Below are positions 1 through 8,446 of a stretch of DNA of 64,000 nucleotides, one piece after another (within the stretch, counting starts at the first letter, position 1; each line of letters opens with the position of its first letter). The stretch is taken from NCBI RefSeq assembly GCF_039524395.1, contig NZ_BAAAGO010000012.1. One strand, written 5' to 3'. The notes beneath the pieces were generated by a model. It did not search any database, was not told the origin of the DNA, and was given only the letters and a program-made list of their open reading frames with translations. The stretch is from Micropruina glycogenica (GTDB lineage Bacteria; Actinomycetota; Actinomycetes; Propionibacteriales; Propionibacteriaceae). A program made the position numbers and the translations under genes.

Positions 1-2651
1 ACGTCGACGGTGCGCGCGGTGGGCTTACCCGCCGGCGGCACTTCGAACCCGTCGTCGTCGAGCACCGGCGGCCACACTTGTGGGTTCAGCTCGTTGCGCG
101 CACGGCGCAGCGCCAGGTCGTCGGCGAAGTCCGCCTCCACCAACTCGTGCGGCTTGCAGCACCACCGGTGCACGTCCGCGTCGCCGGCGTACGACCCCTC
201 GTCGCACGTCGTCTTCGGCGCCGCCTGGTCGTCCTGCTTGGGCCGTTCGACGTTGAACTCCTCCTTGCGGCGCAGCGCGTTGAACCAGTCGAGCCGGGCG
301 ACGATCAGCCGGTCCCCGGGCCGGACGGGCGGAACCACGGCGGGCGCCCAGCGGAAGCGGCCGGGCGTGGGTCGATCGTCCGCTCCCCTTTGCGCTTCGA
401 GGGGACCGAGCGGGAACGCGCGCAGCTTGATCGCGCCCGCCTGCAGCGTGACGGTGACGCCGTCGGTCTCCACCCACGGGTCGGTGCCGCACGCCAACAG
501 GACGACGCGCTCCCCGTCGGTGAACCGGCGCGACGCGACGTCCAGGGTGAGCGGGCGGGCGCTGACCACCGTCGCCCACGTCACGTCCCGGTCGCCCGGG
601 TCGTTCGCCTTCTCGGCGGCGCGCACCGGGCTGGACAGCACGGCGAGTTGAGTGGCGCACTTGTCGTCGGCCTGGATGACGTCGACCAGCAAGTTGCGCC
701 AGTAGGCGTAGGTGCGGCCAAACCGGACCAGGTCGGAGGCGCGGAGCCGTTTGCGCCGCCGCCACACCTTCTGCGCGTCCCCCTCCAGGCTGCGGTACGC
801 GGGCTGCAGCTTCGAGTCGGGCAGGTTGCCGAGCTCCTGGATCGCGGCGTCCACCGTCGCGGCCTTGTAGCGGAGCTCGTCGGTGACCAGGTTCTCGTAG
901 TCGGTCACGTCACCGGTGCGGCGCACCTCGCGCAACGCGTGATGGACGGCGTTCGACGTGTCGTTGCCGAGCCGGGCCCCCGGGGTGTGATCGCTGGCCT
1001 CGATGCGGTCGGAGACCTCGCGGTAGTCGACCGGCTCCGTTGCCGTCACCCACGCCACCTGGTAGTCGAGGCGGCGCGCGTCCACCCACGAGCCGCCCGG
1101 CACGAAGTGGCGCGCCAGCACGCCGGTCAGGTCGACCACCGGGTCGCGAAGCGTCAGCATGCGCGCCCGGTCGTGCTCCAGCAGGAACGACACCGCCGTG
1201 CGCCGGGCGCCCTCCAGCGCCCTGGGCATCACCGCGGGCTCCCCGTCAAAGGTGAGGATCGGGCGGCGCATCTCTTGGTCTCGCTTCCAGCGCAGCCGGC
1301 TGATCTCGACGCCGGCGAGCTGATCGGCGATGCTGGCGAGCAGGTCGGCCGTCGCGCCGTCCGGAACGACCACGTGCACCGGGTCGGGGCTGGTCGGGTT
1401 GCGGCGCAGGTTGGCCCCCATCGCCAGTTCGATCTGCTTGCCCACGATCGCCATCACCCTGCGGCGCGTTTCGTCCGACTGTGGGTCGACGAACACCTCG
1501 AACCGCCACGGGGTCGGCCCGTCGTCGGTCTCGCGGCTCACCCCGACACCGTGGAAACCGAGGGCGGCCGCATCGCTCTTCACCGCGACGACGTTGACCG
1601 CTCCGGGGCGGCCGACCGGGTCCAGCCGCCGCTGGCCGGTGCTCGCCACCACGCCGGTTACCGTTGCACGCACCCGCGCCACCGTGGACGCGTTGGCGCC
1701 GGGCAGCGGCTCGTGACCGTCCACCACGGGGCGGACCTGCGGCCACTCGTTCTCCGGCACGCCGAGCTCCTCGAGCAGTGCGTCCGGGTCGTCGGACTCG
1801 CGCAGCTCGTGCCGGCAGAAGTTGAACAGCGAACACGACGGGCAACTGGACGGGTCGAAGCGGTGCGGCAGGCCGGTCACGTAGTCGGCGACGCGCTCGT
1901 CGACGGTGGTGTCCGACTGACCGGTCAGGCGGCTGCGCCACTGTGCCTCGACCTCGGCGAGGTGGTCGGTGAGGTCCTCCACCTCCACGGTCGGTTGCAA
2001 GAACGCGCTGCGCGGGACGGCGAGAAAGCCGTGCGAACTGACCGTGAGGGCGGCGGGTAGGGCGTCCCAGCGGCGGAACGCGAACGCGCCCATCGCGACC
2101 TGCAGGAACCCCTTGAGCAGCCGGCCGTCGTCGATGCGGGAGCGGACGCGCTCGTAGTCCTTGACGTCCCCCACGATGAGCGACGGTCCGTCCGGTCCGT
2201 TCGCCACCACCGCGAGGTCGGGCAGCACGTTGGTGGCGTCACCGGGCGCGAAGCCCGGGTAGGGGGCGGCCAGCTTGTAGAGCAGGGTGGCCGTGCCGTC
2301 GGCGGCGCGTTCGGCGGCTTTCGCCAGTTCGGTAAGGGTGCGGTCGGTGGACACGCCGCAGTCGATCCGGGCGACCGACGTCGGCCGGGCGAACCCGCTC
2401 CAGCCGGCCGCGCGCGCCGTCACCTCGCCGGCGAAGGCGGCGTCGTGGCACAACCGCTCGAAGATCATGGCGCGCGTCCAGCGGGCGTCCGGGATGCCGG
2501 CGGACACGTCGGGGAAATGGAGTTGAGCCGCGAGCCGGCGCCGGGACTGGCCGGTGACCAGCGGGTCGGTGCCCCGGTACCGGGCGCACACCGAGTGGAC
2601 GGCCCACGCGGACGCGCTCGAGCCGCCACCGGCCTTCAGCGTGCTGCTCAT
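1..2651 (-). CDS. Large Cas4/AddB-like iron-sulfur nuclease protein, truncated by the window edge
   Basis: The frame is open from an ATG at 2651 to the first base of the window, so at least 883 residues are seen and the C-terminus is missing. GAGAAGG sits 8 bases before the ATG. Residues 143-166 carry a PD-(D/E)xK pattern: PD at 144-145, then GDVKDY with D162 and K164. C270, C273 and C279 form C-x2-C-x5-C, and with C22 they match the four-cysteine iron-sulfur staple of Cas4 and AddB nucleases. After about residue 330 I recognise no domain, but the long middle region and a beta-rich stretch near residues 690-740 resemble the layout of RecB-nuclease/superfamily-1 helicase fusions. A helicase beyond the edge is an inference. 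It is the outermost visible gene of the island, so a role in phage or plasmid defence or in element DNA processing is plausible but unproven. Confidence 0.7.
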   Translation of the reverse strand, partial: MSSTLKAGGGSSASAWAVHSVCARYRGTDPLVTGQSRRRLAAQLHFPDVSAGIPDARWTRAMIFERLCHDAAFAGEVTARAAGWSGFARPTSVARIDCGVSTDRTLTELAKAAERAADGTATLLYKLAAPYPGFAPGDATNVLPDLAVVANGPDGPSLIVGDVKDYERVRSRIDDGRLLKGFLQVAMGAFAFRRWDALPAALTVSSHGFLAVPRSAFLQPTVEVEDLTDHLAEVEAQWRSRLTGQSDTTVDERVADYVTGLPHRFDPSSCPSCSLFNFCRHELRESDDPDALLEELGVPENEWPQVRPVVDGHEPLPGANASTVARVRATVTGVVASTGQRRLDPVGRPGAVNVVAVKSDAAALGFHGVGVSRETDDGPTPWRFEVFVDPQSDETRRRVMAIVGKQIELAMGANLRRNPTSPDPVHVVVPDGATADLLASIADQLAGVEISRLRWKRDQEMRRPILTFDGEPAVMPRALEGARRTAVSFLLEHDRARMLTLRDPVVDLTGVLARHFVPGGSWVDARRLDYQVAWVTATEPVDYREVSDRIEASDHTPGARLGNDTSNAVHHALREVRRTGDVTDYENLVTDELRYKAATVDAAIQELGNLPDSKLQPAYRSLEGDAQKVWRRRKRLRASDLVRFGRTYAYWRNLLVDVIQADDKCATQLAVLSSPVRAAEKANDPGDRDVTWATVVSARPLTLDVASRRFTDGERVVLLACGTDPWVETDGVTVTLQAGAIKLRAFPLGPLEAQRGADDRPTPGRFRWAPAVVPPVRPGDRLIVARLDWFNALRRKEEFNVERPKQDDQAAPKTTCDEGSYAGDADVHRWCCKPHELVEADFADDLALRRARNELNPQVWPPVLDDDGFEVPPAGKPTARTVD

Positions 2652-2961
2652 GTCGTCCCTTCTCACTTTCACCGCATGCTAGCGATCGTCGGCTGGCGAC
2701 GGCGCACCCGATCGCTCGCCATCGCCGACAACGTCAGGATGCGGGCGGAGGAGCCGACGCATGATGCCCTCGACCCGAGTCTCTGGTTGGAAGCGAGCCG
2801 GATCGTCCGCGGGCCTGTTCGGTTAGCCCTGCTCGCCGGCACTCCCCACGGGAGTGTCACCCGCGTAGGCGACTCTTGGCGATCGACCTATTACTACTGA
2901 TCGTAGTAGTTTTCTCTGCGATAGTGAACTTGAGGAGACGTCTGCAAAGGAGTGAACGCGG
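2652..2961. promoter_or_regulatory. Divergent intergenic region with two hairpins
   Basis: This 310-base gap separates the minus-strand nuclease gene from the plus-strand lipoprotein gene, so both promoters should lie here. A 7-bp perfect inverted repeat, CACTCCC-cac-GGGAGTG, is at 2840-2856 and can be extended by a wobble and one more pair. A second, TACTAC-tgatc-GTAGTA, is at 2892-2908 and is followed by a short T run. The second lies about 55 bases upstream of the lipoprotein start and could be an operator or a weak terminator. No clear -35/-10 pair was identified. Confidence 0.35.
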
Positions 2962-3651
2962 ATGCGTTATTCGGCAATGGCCTTCGTGATGCTATTGGCG
3001 TTCGCCGGCTGCAGCAGCACACCACCCACGATGCCTAACGTCGTCGGCAAACAACTCGACGTGGCCAAGAGCGACCTCAAGCGAGCCAACATCAGCGGTG
3101 AAGCCGAGGTGCTCGGCGGTGGGGTTTTCGGAATCCTGCAGGAGCACAACTGGCAGGTGTGCGAGCAATTGCCGGCGGCAGGTGCACCGGTGACTGAGAA
3201 GCCGCGCTTGACCGTGGACCGCGACTGCGAAGGCGACGACCGAGACGGTTCACCCTCGTCGCAGCCCACAACCACCCCGAGCGCTTCCGCTTCCACCGCT
3301 GTTGCTTCGCCCTCCGTCACCGCCTCCGACAAGGTCACCGAAACCACCGTCGACAAGCTGGTGAACAGGCTCAACTCCAGCAAGATGGGCGGGATCAAGA
3401 CCGGCGACTTGTTCCGAGTCACCGGGGTGCTGACAGGATCGCCCTGGGGCACCGGCGCTTCGGGCGACTACTACGTGTACCTGGAAACCAAGAAGGGTTC
3501 TGACCTCCTCGTCTTCATCGACGAGTCTGAAACACTCGACTGGGAAGACGGCACGAAAGTCGAGATGATCCTCGAGGCCACTGAGGTCACCATCAACGGC
3601 GAAACGACAGACGGCTGGATGCGTGCCCGCGAGGCGCGGACCGTCTCGTAG
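2962..3651 (+). CDS. PASTA-like domain lipoprotein
   Basis: The 229-residue product begins with a signal peptide ending in the lipobox LAFAGC, so Cys17 should be lipidated and the protein anchored outside the membrane. Residues 24-90 start MPNVVGKQLDVAKSDL, the typical opening of a PASTA domain, the fold that binds peptidoglycan or beta-lactams in Ser/Thr kinases and penicillin-binding proteins. A Ser/Thr/Pro linker follows at about 95-120. The last 100 residues are beta-rich and resemble a small OB-like domain. AAAGGAG precedes the ATG with normal spacing. There is no kinase or transpeptidase domain, so it is a free-standing PASTA-type surface lipoprotein. Function unknown. Confidence 0.75.
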   Translation: MRYSAMAFVMLLAFAGCSSTPPTMPNVVGKQLDVAKSDLKRANISGEAEVLGGGVFGILQEHNWQVCEQLPAAGAPVTEKPRLTVDRDCEGDDRDGSPSSQPTTTPSASASTAVASPSVTASDKVTETTVDKLVNRLNSSKMGGIKTGDLFRVTGVLTGSPWGTGASGDYYVYLETKKGSDLLVFIDESETLDWEDGTKVEMILEATEVTINGETTDGWMRAREARTVS

Positions 3652-3988
3652 TGCCCTGCGTGCGAGCTCTTGTTTCCCGTGACCCACAGGGTTCGCCGCG
3701 CCTCGTCTGATGAACCGAGTTGACGTCTGACTACTCGGCCTCCCCTTGGGAGAGGCGGTAGGTGTGAACCGGCGGCCAGGGGTCAAGATTTGACCGGCGA
3801 CAGACTGGCTGCGAACCACAGATGCATGAGGTCTGTGGCACTTCGAGGGTCTGGAATCTGAGGGGCTTGCGGAGTCCGGTGGACGCCGCCCAACTCGGCA
3901 TCCGTGAGGAGTCGAATCAGCGTCGCAGCTTGGTCTTCGATGGTCACGACGAGTGGATGAAGGACGACGTCCGTCGTAGCCTCGAAGG
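3652..3988. other. Noncoding stretch
   Basis: These 337 bases follow the lipoprotein gene. Reading frames on the minus strand here are Arg/Ser/Pro-rich and look like shadows. I see no tRNA, no strong terminator and no conserved motif. Confidence 0.3.
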
Positions 3989-4174
3989 GTGATCCTCGAA
4001 CTGACCGAGCGCGGCGTCCGGTGCGAGTGCCAGCAGCCCGGCTGCACGTGCACCAACGACGCGGACCTCGTCCGCTCCGACGGCGCTCGCGTCTGCGCCT
4101 GCTGTCTGGTCGACTGCCCGCACGTCCATGAAGACGCAGACCCGGCCGAGGGTGACCGCGAAGCTCTCGTATAA
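3989..4174 (+). CDS. Metallothionein-like Cys-rich mini-protein
   Basis: A GTG-initiated 61-codon frame encodes a peptide with eight cysteines in the pattern C-x-C-x4-C-x-C, then about 16 residues later C-x-C-C, then x3-C-P-H-x-H. The first half, the basic RSDG turn and the C-x-C-C element resemble the bacterial metallothionein (SmtA-like, PF02069-type) core, in which such cysteines bind Zn or Cd. The last knuckle of SmtA is replaced by an acidic tail. No good ribosome site is visible: GAAGG abuts the GTG. The cysteine spacing is unlikely in a random frame, but translation is unproven. It may be a small metal-binding or zinc-ribbon peptide of island origin. Confidence 0.45.
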   Translation: MILELTERGVRCECQQPGCTCTNDADLVRSDGARVCACCLVDCPHVHEDADPAEGDREALV

Positions 4175-4239
4175 CGTAGGTCATTGTCCACTTCACCGAT
4201 GGTCCCCCGCCCCGTCGCTCAACAGTCGCCCGGCATGAT

Positions 4240-5508
4240 GTGACCGTGACCCTCGCTGACCAGATCCTTCCCCTGGTGCGGACCCGCACCGACCTGCACC
4301 GTTGGCGGGCCGCCAACGACTACGGTTCCCAGTTGCACGAGGCCGTGACCCTGCTCCAGGACGCGGCCGAGAACCAGCCGCCGGCCGAGGTGCTCACGGT
4401 CACTCAGAAAGCGATCGCGAGCGCCTGCAAGGTGATCATGCGAGCCGACGATTCCAGTGGAATCATCGGCGACGCGATCCGGCAGCTGCTCGAGCTGCAC
4501 GCCCAGCTGGTTCGCACCGCGCCGCCGCCGGACCGCAAGCTGGTCGACTGGATGATCCGCTTCCAGTTCGACAACGAGTGCGACTTCTTCACGATCGACC
4601 CGGTCGCCTACGCCCCGGCGCTCGGCGAACGCGGCATGACCACCTACCGGATGAAGCTGGACGAGATTGCCGCGGGGCTCAGCCCCAAGCTGTCCGACGA
4701 GCATCGGCACAACCTGTGGAGCACCGACCGGGACGCGTGGCACCAGGTTCTCGAACAGGACCATACCCGCTTCGTCCTGGAGTGGAACGCCCGTCGGCTG
4801 GCCGTCTGGGATCGCGACGTGGACGCCATCATCGCCACCCACTCCCGGGACCGGAAGGTGGCAGCCTGGCTGCAGGACACCGCCAAGGCACTGGCCGAGA
4901 TCGGCGAGTTCGACCTCGCCATCGATTGGGCCAGGCAGGCCACCTACTTCGACCTCGGCCACCAGGCCGCCAAAGCGTCCGTGTACTGGTGTGCGTTGCT
5001 GGCCGAGCACCGTCCGGACGAGGAGCTACCTGCACGGCTGGAGGTGTTCCGGCGCTGGCCGACGTCGTCGAACGCGTCCGCGCTGAACAAGCGGGGCGGC
5101 TCGTCCTGGCCGACCTACGCCGAGGAGGTCACAGCTACCCTGGAGCGCCGACCCAGGGAGGCGGTGTCGTTCGCCTTGTACGGGCTGGACGACCTCACCC
5201 TGGCGTGGAACCTCGCCCACTCCCTCACCCTCGACGACTCGATGCTGTGGCAGGAGCTGGCCAAGCGCTACGAGAAGGTCGAGCCGCTGGCCGTCCTGCC
5301 GATCTACACCCAACTGGTGCTCGCCGATCTCGAGAACGCCGGGGCGGGCTCTTACCGATCAGCGGCCCGCCGGCTCGCCCGGATGCGAACACTCGCGTCC
5401 GGCAGCCCGCAGGCGGCCGAGGTGGACGAGCTGATCGCCGACCTTCGCGAGACCCATCGCCGACGTCCCCGCCTGCAGCTGGAGTTCGACAAGGCCGGGT
5501 TGCCGTAG
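4240..5508 (+). CDS. Alpha-helical repeat protein resembling the C-terminal part of SWIM zinc-finger proteins
   Basis: The product has 422 residues and looks almost entirely helical. It contains the motif YAPALGERGMTTYR near residue 125, which I associate with the C-terminal helical region of actinobacterial SWIM zinc-finger proteins. No SWIM C-x-C...C-x-H motif is visible, so it is either a free-standing version or an N-terminally shortened one. A stop codon at 4174 in the same frame rules out a longer N-terminus. The start is GTG at 4240 or GTG at 4246, both without a good ribosome site. Helical-repeat (TPR-like) packing at residues 200-260 suggests a binding role. Function unknown. Confidence 0.6.
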   Translation: MTVTLADQILPLVRTRTDLHRWRAANDYGSQLHEAVTLLQDAAENQPPAEVLTVTQKAIASACKVIMRADDSSGIIGDAIRQLLELHAQLVRTAPPPDRKLVDWMIRFQFDNECDFFTIDPVAYAPALGERGMTTYRMKLDEIAAGLSPKLSDEHRHNLWSTDRDAWHQVLEQDHTRFVLEWNARRLAVWDRDVDAIIATHSRDRKVAAWLQDTAKALAEIGEFDLAIDWARQATYFDLGHQAAKASVYWCALLAEHRPDEELPARLEVFRRWPTSSNASALNKRGGSSWPTYAEEVTATLERRPREAVSFALYGLDDLTLAWNLAHSLTLDDSMLWQELAKRYEKVEPLAVLPIYTQLVLADLENAGAGSYRSAARRLARMRTLASGSPQAAEVDELIADLRETHRRRPRLQLEFDKAGLP

Positions 5509-5633
5509 CCGACCACGAGGTACTCGATGATGTAAATCTCACATCTGGACGAGGTTCTGGCTAACATCTGGCCGCCACGGCATTCACACCCTTCGGGTCA
5601 TGCGCACCGAACGGTGTCGATCACCAAACACTC

Positions 5634-6047
5634 TCAGATGCCTTCGATCCGAACGTCGTAGCCGGCAAGCAGAAGCCCGAGATCCTCGGCGTCCGAGGTC
5701 AGCACCACCACGGGCGTTGGCAGGCTGAGTGCGGTAGCTGCCACCACCGCATCGACCGTCAGGTCTCGCTGCTTGCGCCGAGACGCCGAAGCGGCTGCCC
5801 TCAGCTGCCCGGCGCGAAAGCCGATCTCCGGGCCGACGTCAACGAGCCTGACCGCCTTCACAGCCCGACGAACGCCGGCATCCCGAGCAGAGCCGTCGGT
5901 GACCTCGGCCAGCGTCAGACACGAGGCGTAGATGACGGAGTCGCTGCGCTTCGCGAACGTGGCCCACGCCTGCATGCTGCGATCGTCCCGGGCCAGGGCG
6001 GACAGTGCCTCAGCGTCGAGCAGCAACGAATGCGGCCGGACGATCAT
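5634..6047 (-). CDS. vapC: PIN-domain toxin VapC (module 1)
   Basis: The 137-residue product is a compact PIN domain, the RNase fold of VapC toxins, which usually cut tRNA or rRNA with Mg2+. The acidic residues sit in order as expected: D in LLLDAEAL near 11, E in TLAEV near 48, D in LTVDAVVAATAL near 97 and D in TSDAEDL near 118. The ATG overlaps the stop codon of the upstream antitoxin gene by four bases, the classic coupled vapBC layout. It is one of four toxin-antitoxin modules in this island, and stabilisation of the island is its likely role. Confidence 0.85.
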   Translation of the reverse strand: MIVRPHSLLLDAEALSALARDDRSMQAWATFAKRSDSVIYASCLTLAEVTDGSARDAGVRRAVKAVRLVDVGPEIGFRAGQLRAAASASRRKQRDLTVDAVVAATALSLPTPVVVLTSDAEDLGLLLAGYDVRIEGI

Positions 6048-6274
6048 TCAGCCAGCCGGGCGAAGATCGCAGCGACCTCGGCTTCGTCGACCGGGCCATG
6101 CTCGGCCTCCATCCGGGCCAGGGCGTCGTCCAGCGCATCCCGCTCGAGTTGTCGAGCCACCGCGGCCGCCACATATCCGGAAAACCCGCGGGCACCGACG
6201 CGCGCACGCACCGACTCCGATGTGGCGGCCGGCATCGACACCGAGTGCTTCTCAACTCCCTGGACTCCAGTCAC
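6044..6274 (-). CDS. vapB: Antitoxin of VapBC module 1
   Basis: The 76-residue product opens with HSVSMPAATSESVRARV and continues GFSGYVAAAVARQLERD, the pattern of ribbon-helix-helix antitoxins. An acidic C-terminal segment probably wraps the toxin. The start is a GTG at 6274 with no clear ribosome site, and a 17-bp inverted repeat lies only 7 bases upstream, so the transcript may be leaderless. The gene overlaps vapC by four bases. It should neutralise the PIN toxin and repress its own promoter. Confidence 0.8.
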   Translation of the reverse strand: MTGVQGVEKHSVSMPAATSESVRARVGARGFSGYVAAAVARQLERDALDDALARMEAEHGPVDEAEVAAIFARLAE

Positions 6275-6281
6275 GCACCAA

Positions 6282-6298
6282 TCCTACTAGAAGTAGGA
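6282..6298. promoter_or_regulatory. Inverted-repeat operator of VapBC module 1
   Basis: TCCTACT-aga-AGTAGGA is a perfect 7-bp inverted repeat immediately upstream of the antitoxin start. Its place and symmetry fit autoregulation by a dimeric ribbon-helix-helix antitoxin. The function is inferred. Confidence 0.5.
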
Positions 6299-6351
6299 AT
6301 CCAACGGATCCCGATTGGCACCCGTGCGGCACATTCCATCATCGGCGAGAG

Positions 6352-6417
6352 TGTCGCCGTACGACCACTTGCCCCTTTGTCGCCGTACGACTACATTGTC
6401 AAGTGTCGCCGTACGAC
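6352..6417 (+). promoter_or_regulatory. Three phased operators in front of hipBA
   Basis: TGTCGCCGTACGAC occurs at 6352-6365, 6378-6391 and 6404-6417, an exact 26-base period (about 2.5 helical turns). Each copy has CGTACG at its core. The last copy ends just before the AAGGAG ribosome site of hipB. Tandem sites of this kind fit cooperative binding by HipB dimers and negative autoregulation. Confidence 0.7.
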
Positions 6418-6431
6418 TACAAGGAGCCGGC

Positions 6432-6686
6432 ATGCGAACATCCCAAGAGGTGGGGCTCGCCGTCCGCGAGGCCCGGCTAGGGCTGGGCTGGACGCAGGCC
6501 CAGCTCGCTGAGCGCTCAGGAGTCGGTCGCGACTGGCTCGTTCGCCTCGAACAGGGGCATCCGCGCCTCGAACTGGCCAAGGTTCTCGATACGTTCACCG
6601 CCTTGGGGCTCACCGTCACCATCGAGGCAACCCCGCCGCCCAATGCCGAATCCGACCCGTTCGCGTCGGTCCTGGAGGGCCAGTGA
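6432..6686 (+). CDS. hipB: HipB-type antitoxin and repressor
   Basis: The 84-residue product is an XRE-type helix-turn-helix protein: LGWTQAQLAERSGVG then WLVRLEQG around residues 18-45, followed by the LALGLTV-type beta segment common in HipB. The ATG at 6432 was chosen over an upstream in-frame start because AAGGAG lies 6 bases before it and the upstream codons cover the operator repeats. The stop overlaps the GTG of hipA by four bases. HipB should bind the three repeats upstream and hold HipA inactive. Confidence 0.85.
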   Translation: MRTSQEVGLAVREARLGLGWTQAQLAERSGVGRDWLVRLEQGHPRLELAKVLDTFTALGLTVTIEATPPPNAESDPFASVLEGQ

Positions 6687-7957
6687 CCAGCGAGGCGTTG
6701 GCCGTCTATCTGGATGGGACGCTCATCGGCGCGCTCACTCAGTCCAGGCAGGGTCAGCTCGGCTTCAGCTACGACGACTCGTACCTAACCCTCGCGGACC
6801 CGACCCCGCTGTCACTCGCCATGCCGCTGCGTTCGGGCTCCTACGCCAGTCGCGTCGTCCGCGCGTTCATCGAAGGACTGCTTCCGGACAATCAGGCGGT
6901 TCGTGACCGCTGGGGCACGACCTACGGCGTCTCGCCGAACAACCCGTTTGCCCTGCTGAGGCACGTGGGCAGGGACGCTGCCGGCGCCGTGCAGATCGTG
7001 CCGGAGGGTGAGAGCAGCAGCGACGCCGGCCCCGACGTCCGTCAGGTCGAGTGGCTGACCGATGAAGATCTTGTCGCTCTCGTGCACGATCTGGCGGAAC
7101 ATCGCTCTGACTGGAACCCGGGCCGTTACGCCGGACGGTGGAGTCTGGCCGGCGCCCAGTCAAAGGTGGCGCTGTTCCGTGCGCCGGACGGCTCGTGGGG
7201 CGTTCCTCAGGGCTCAACTCCCACCACGCACATCGTCAAACCGGCTCTCGAAGGCTTCGACGATCATCATCTCAATGAGGTGCTGTGCCAGCGTGTTGCG
7301 CGCATCATGGGGCTGCCCGCTGCGACCTCCGAACTACTCGAGGTTGGGGACGTCCGCGCCATCGTGTCGACCCGCTACGACCGAACGGCTGACCCGCAGG
7401 GCCGGATCCGCCGGCTTCATCAGGAGGACCTGTGCCAGGCGTTGTCGGTCGATCCCAGCCGCAAGTACCAGGCCGACGGCGGACCGGGTGTCGGCGAAAT
7501 CGCGGACCTGCTCACCCGACTGAATCTGACCGATCGCGTTGCCAGCGCCAACCGGTTCCTGGACGCGCTCGTCTACAACGTGCTGATCGGCGGCACCGAC
7601 GCTCATGCCAAGAACTACTCCCTGCTGCTGCAGGGAAGCCGAGCCCAACTGGCGCCGCTGTACGACCTCGCCTCCGCGGTGGCCTACCCCTCGGATCGAC
7701 CACTCGAGTCGTCGATGCGCATCGGGGACAATCGCATCATGCGCGAAATCTCACCGACCGATTGGGCGAAGGTCGGCCGCCGGCTGGGCGTGGGCGGCGA
7801 CACTGCAGTGGCCAGGTTCGGCACCCTGCGTGACGCGCTCCCCGGGGCGCTGGACGAGGGTATGAGCACCTTGCCCGCGTCAACCCGGCGGCGCGCGGAG
7901 CGATTGGCCGAGCAGATCACGTCCCATGCCGAATCGCTGGCCAGGAGTTGGCGCTGA
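6683..7957 (+). CDS. hipA: HipA-type serine/threonine kinase toxin
   Basis: The 424-residue product is close to the length of E. coli HipA, which phosphorylates glutamyl-tRNA synthetase and induces dormancy. The N-terminal subdomain (about 1-100) is followed by the kinase core. Visible motifs are LAGAQSKVAL (nucleotide loop region), GGTDAHAKNYS with catalytic D306 and N311, and APLYDLASA with metal-binding D328. All catalytic residues are present, so an active kinase is expected. Its target here is unknown, since HipA paralogues differ in substrate. It is translationally coupled to hipB. Confidence 0.9.
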   Translation: MTSEALAVYLDGTLIGALTQSRQGQLGFSYDDSYLTLADPTPLSLAMPLRSGSYASRVVRAFIEGLLPDNQAVRDRWGTTYGVSPNNPFALLRHVGRDAAGAVQIVPEGESSSDAGPDVRQVEWLTDEDLVALVHDLAEHRSDWNPGRYAGRWSLAGAQSKVALFRAPDGSWGVPQGSTPTTHIVKPALEGFDDHHLNEVLCQRVARIMGLPAATSELLEVGDVRAIVSTRYDRTADPQGRIRRLHQEDLCQALSVDPSRKYQADGGPGVGEIADLLTRLNLTDRVASANRFLDALVYNVLIGGTDAHAKNYSLLLQGSRAQLAPLYDLASAVAYPSDRPLESSMRIGDNRIMREISPTDWAKVGRRLGVGGDTAVARFGTLRDALPGALDEGMSTLPASTRRRAERLAEQITSHAESLARSWR

Positions 7958-8035
7958 CCGCACCAGCGGTGGTAGGGGGAATAGATGACGACGCGGCGGA
8001 GCCTCTCGCGGCTGCCGACGAGACTCCCGGGCGGA

Positions 8036-8446
8036 CTACGCCAACCGCCAGACCTGCAGGGGAACCACCCTCGCCGCGTTCTCGAAGTCGCGATCGGTCG
8101 TCAGCATTTCCAGATGCCGGGAGATCGCGAGCTGCGCGAGCAGGGCGTCCACCGAACCGAGCTGGACGCCTGCCTGCCGGCAGGTGTTCGCCAGCCGAGC
8201 AGCCTCGACATAGTCGTCGCGAGTCGGCTCGATCAGCTCGAGTGCAGCGAGATCGTTCATGATGCGATCCTGCGCTCGAGGCGGCAGAAAGCCGCGGAGC
8301 AGCTCCAACAGCACCATGCCGGTGATCGCGACGTACTCGCCTCCCACGAGCGCCGACCTCAATGCGGCGACCTGCGATACGTCGGGCGGCGTGTCCCGAC
8401 GGTAGGCCAGCGACCAAACACTGGTGTCTACCAGGAACCGACTCAC
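8036..8446 (-). CDS. vapC: PIN-domain toxin VapC (module 2)
   Basis: The 136-residue product starts MSRFLVDTSVWSLAYRR, the standard VapC opening with the first catalytic Asp at residue 7. E48 in VLLELLRG, D99 in GSVDALLAQLA and D117 in LTTDRDFE complete the acidic site. The ATG overlaps the stop of the upstream antitoxin gene by four bases. It converges with hipA, leaving only 78 bases between them. It is probably an RNase toxin that stabilises the element. Confidence 0.9.
   Translation of the reverse strand: MSRFLVDTSVWSLAYRRDTPPDVSQVAALRSALVGGEYVAITGMVLLELLRGFLPPRAQDRIMNDLAALELIEPTRDDYVEAARLANTCRQAGVQLGSVDALLAQLAISRHLEMLTTDRDFENAARVVPLQVWRLA

Noticed and set aside
78..2060. 660-residue plus-strand frame opposite the nuclease gene
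   Set aside because: Arg/Val/His-rich shadow without family motifs. The minus strand frame has nuclease and cysteine motifs, a ribosome site and continuity to the edge.
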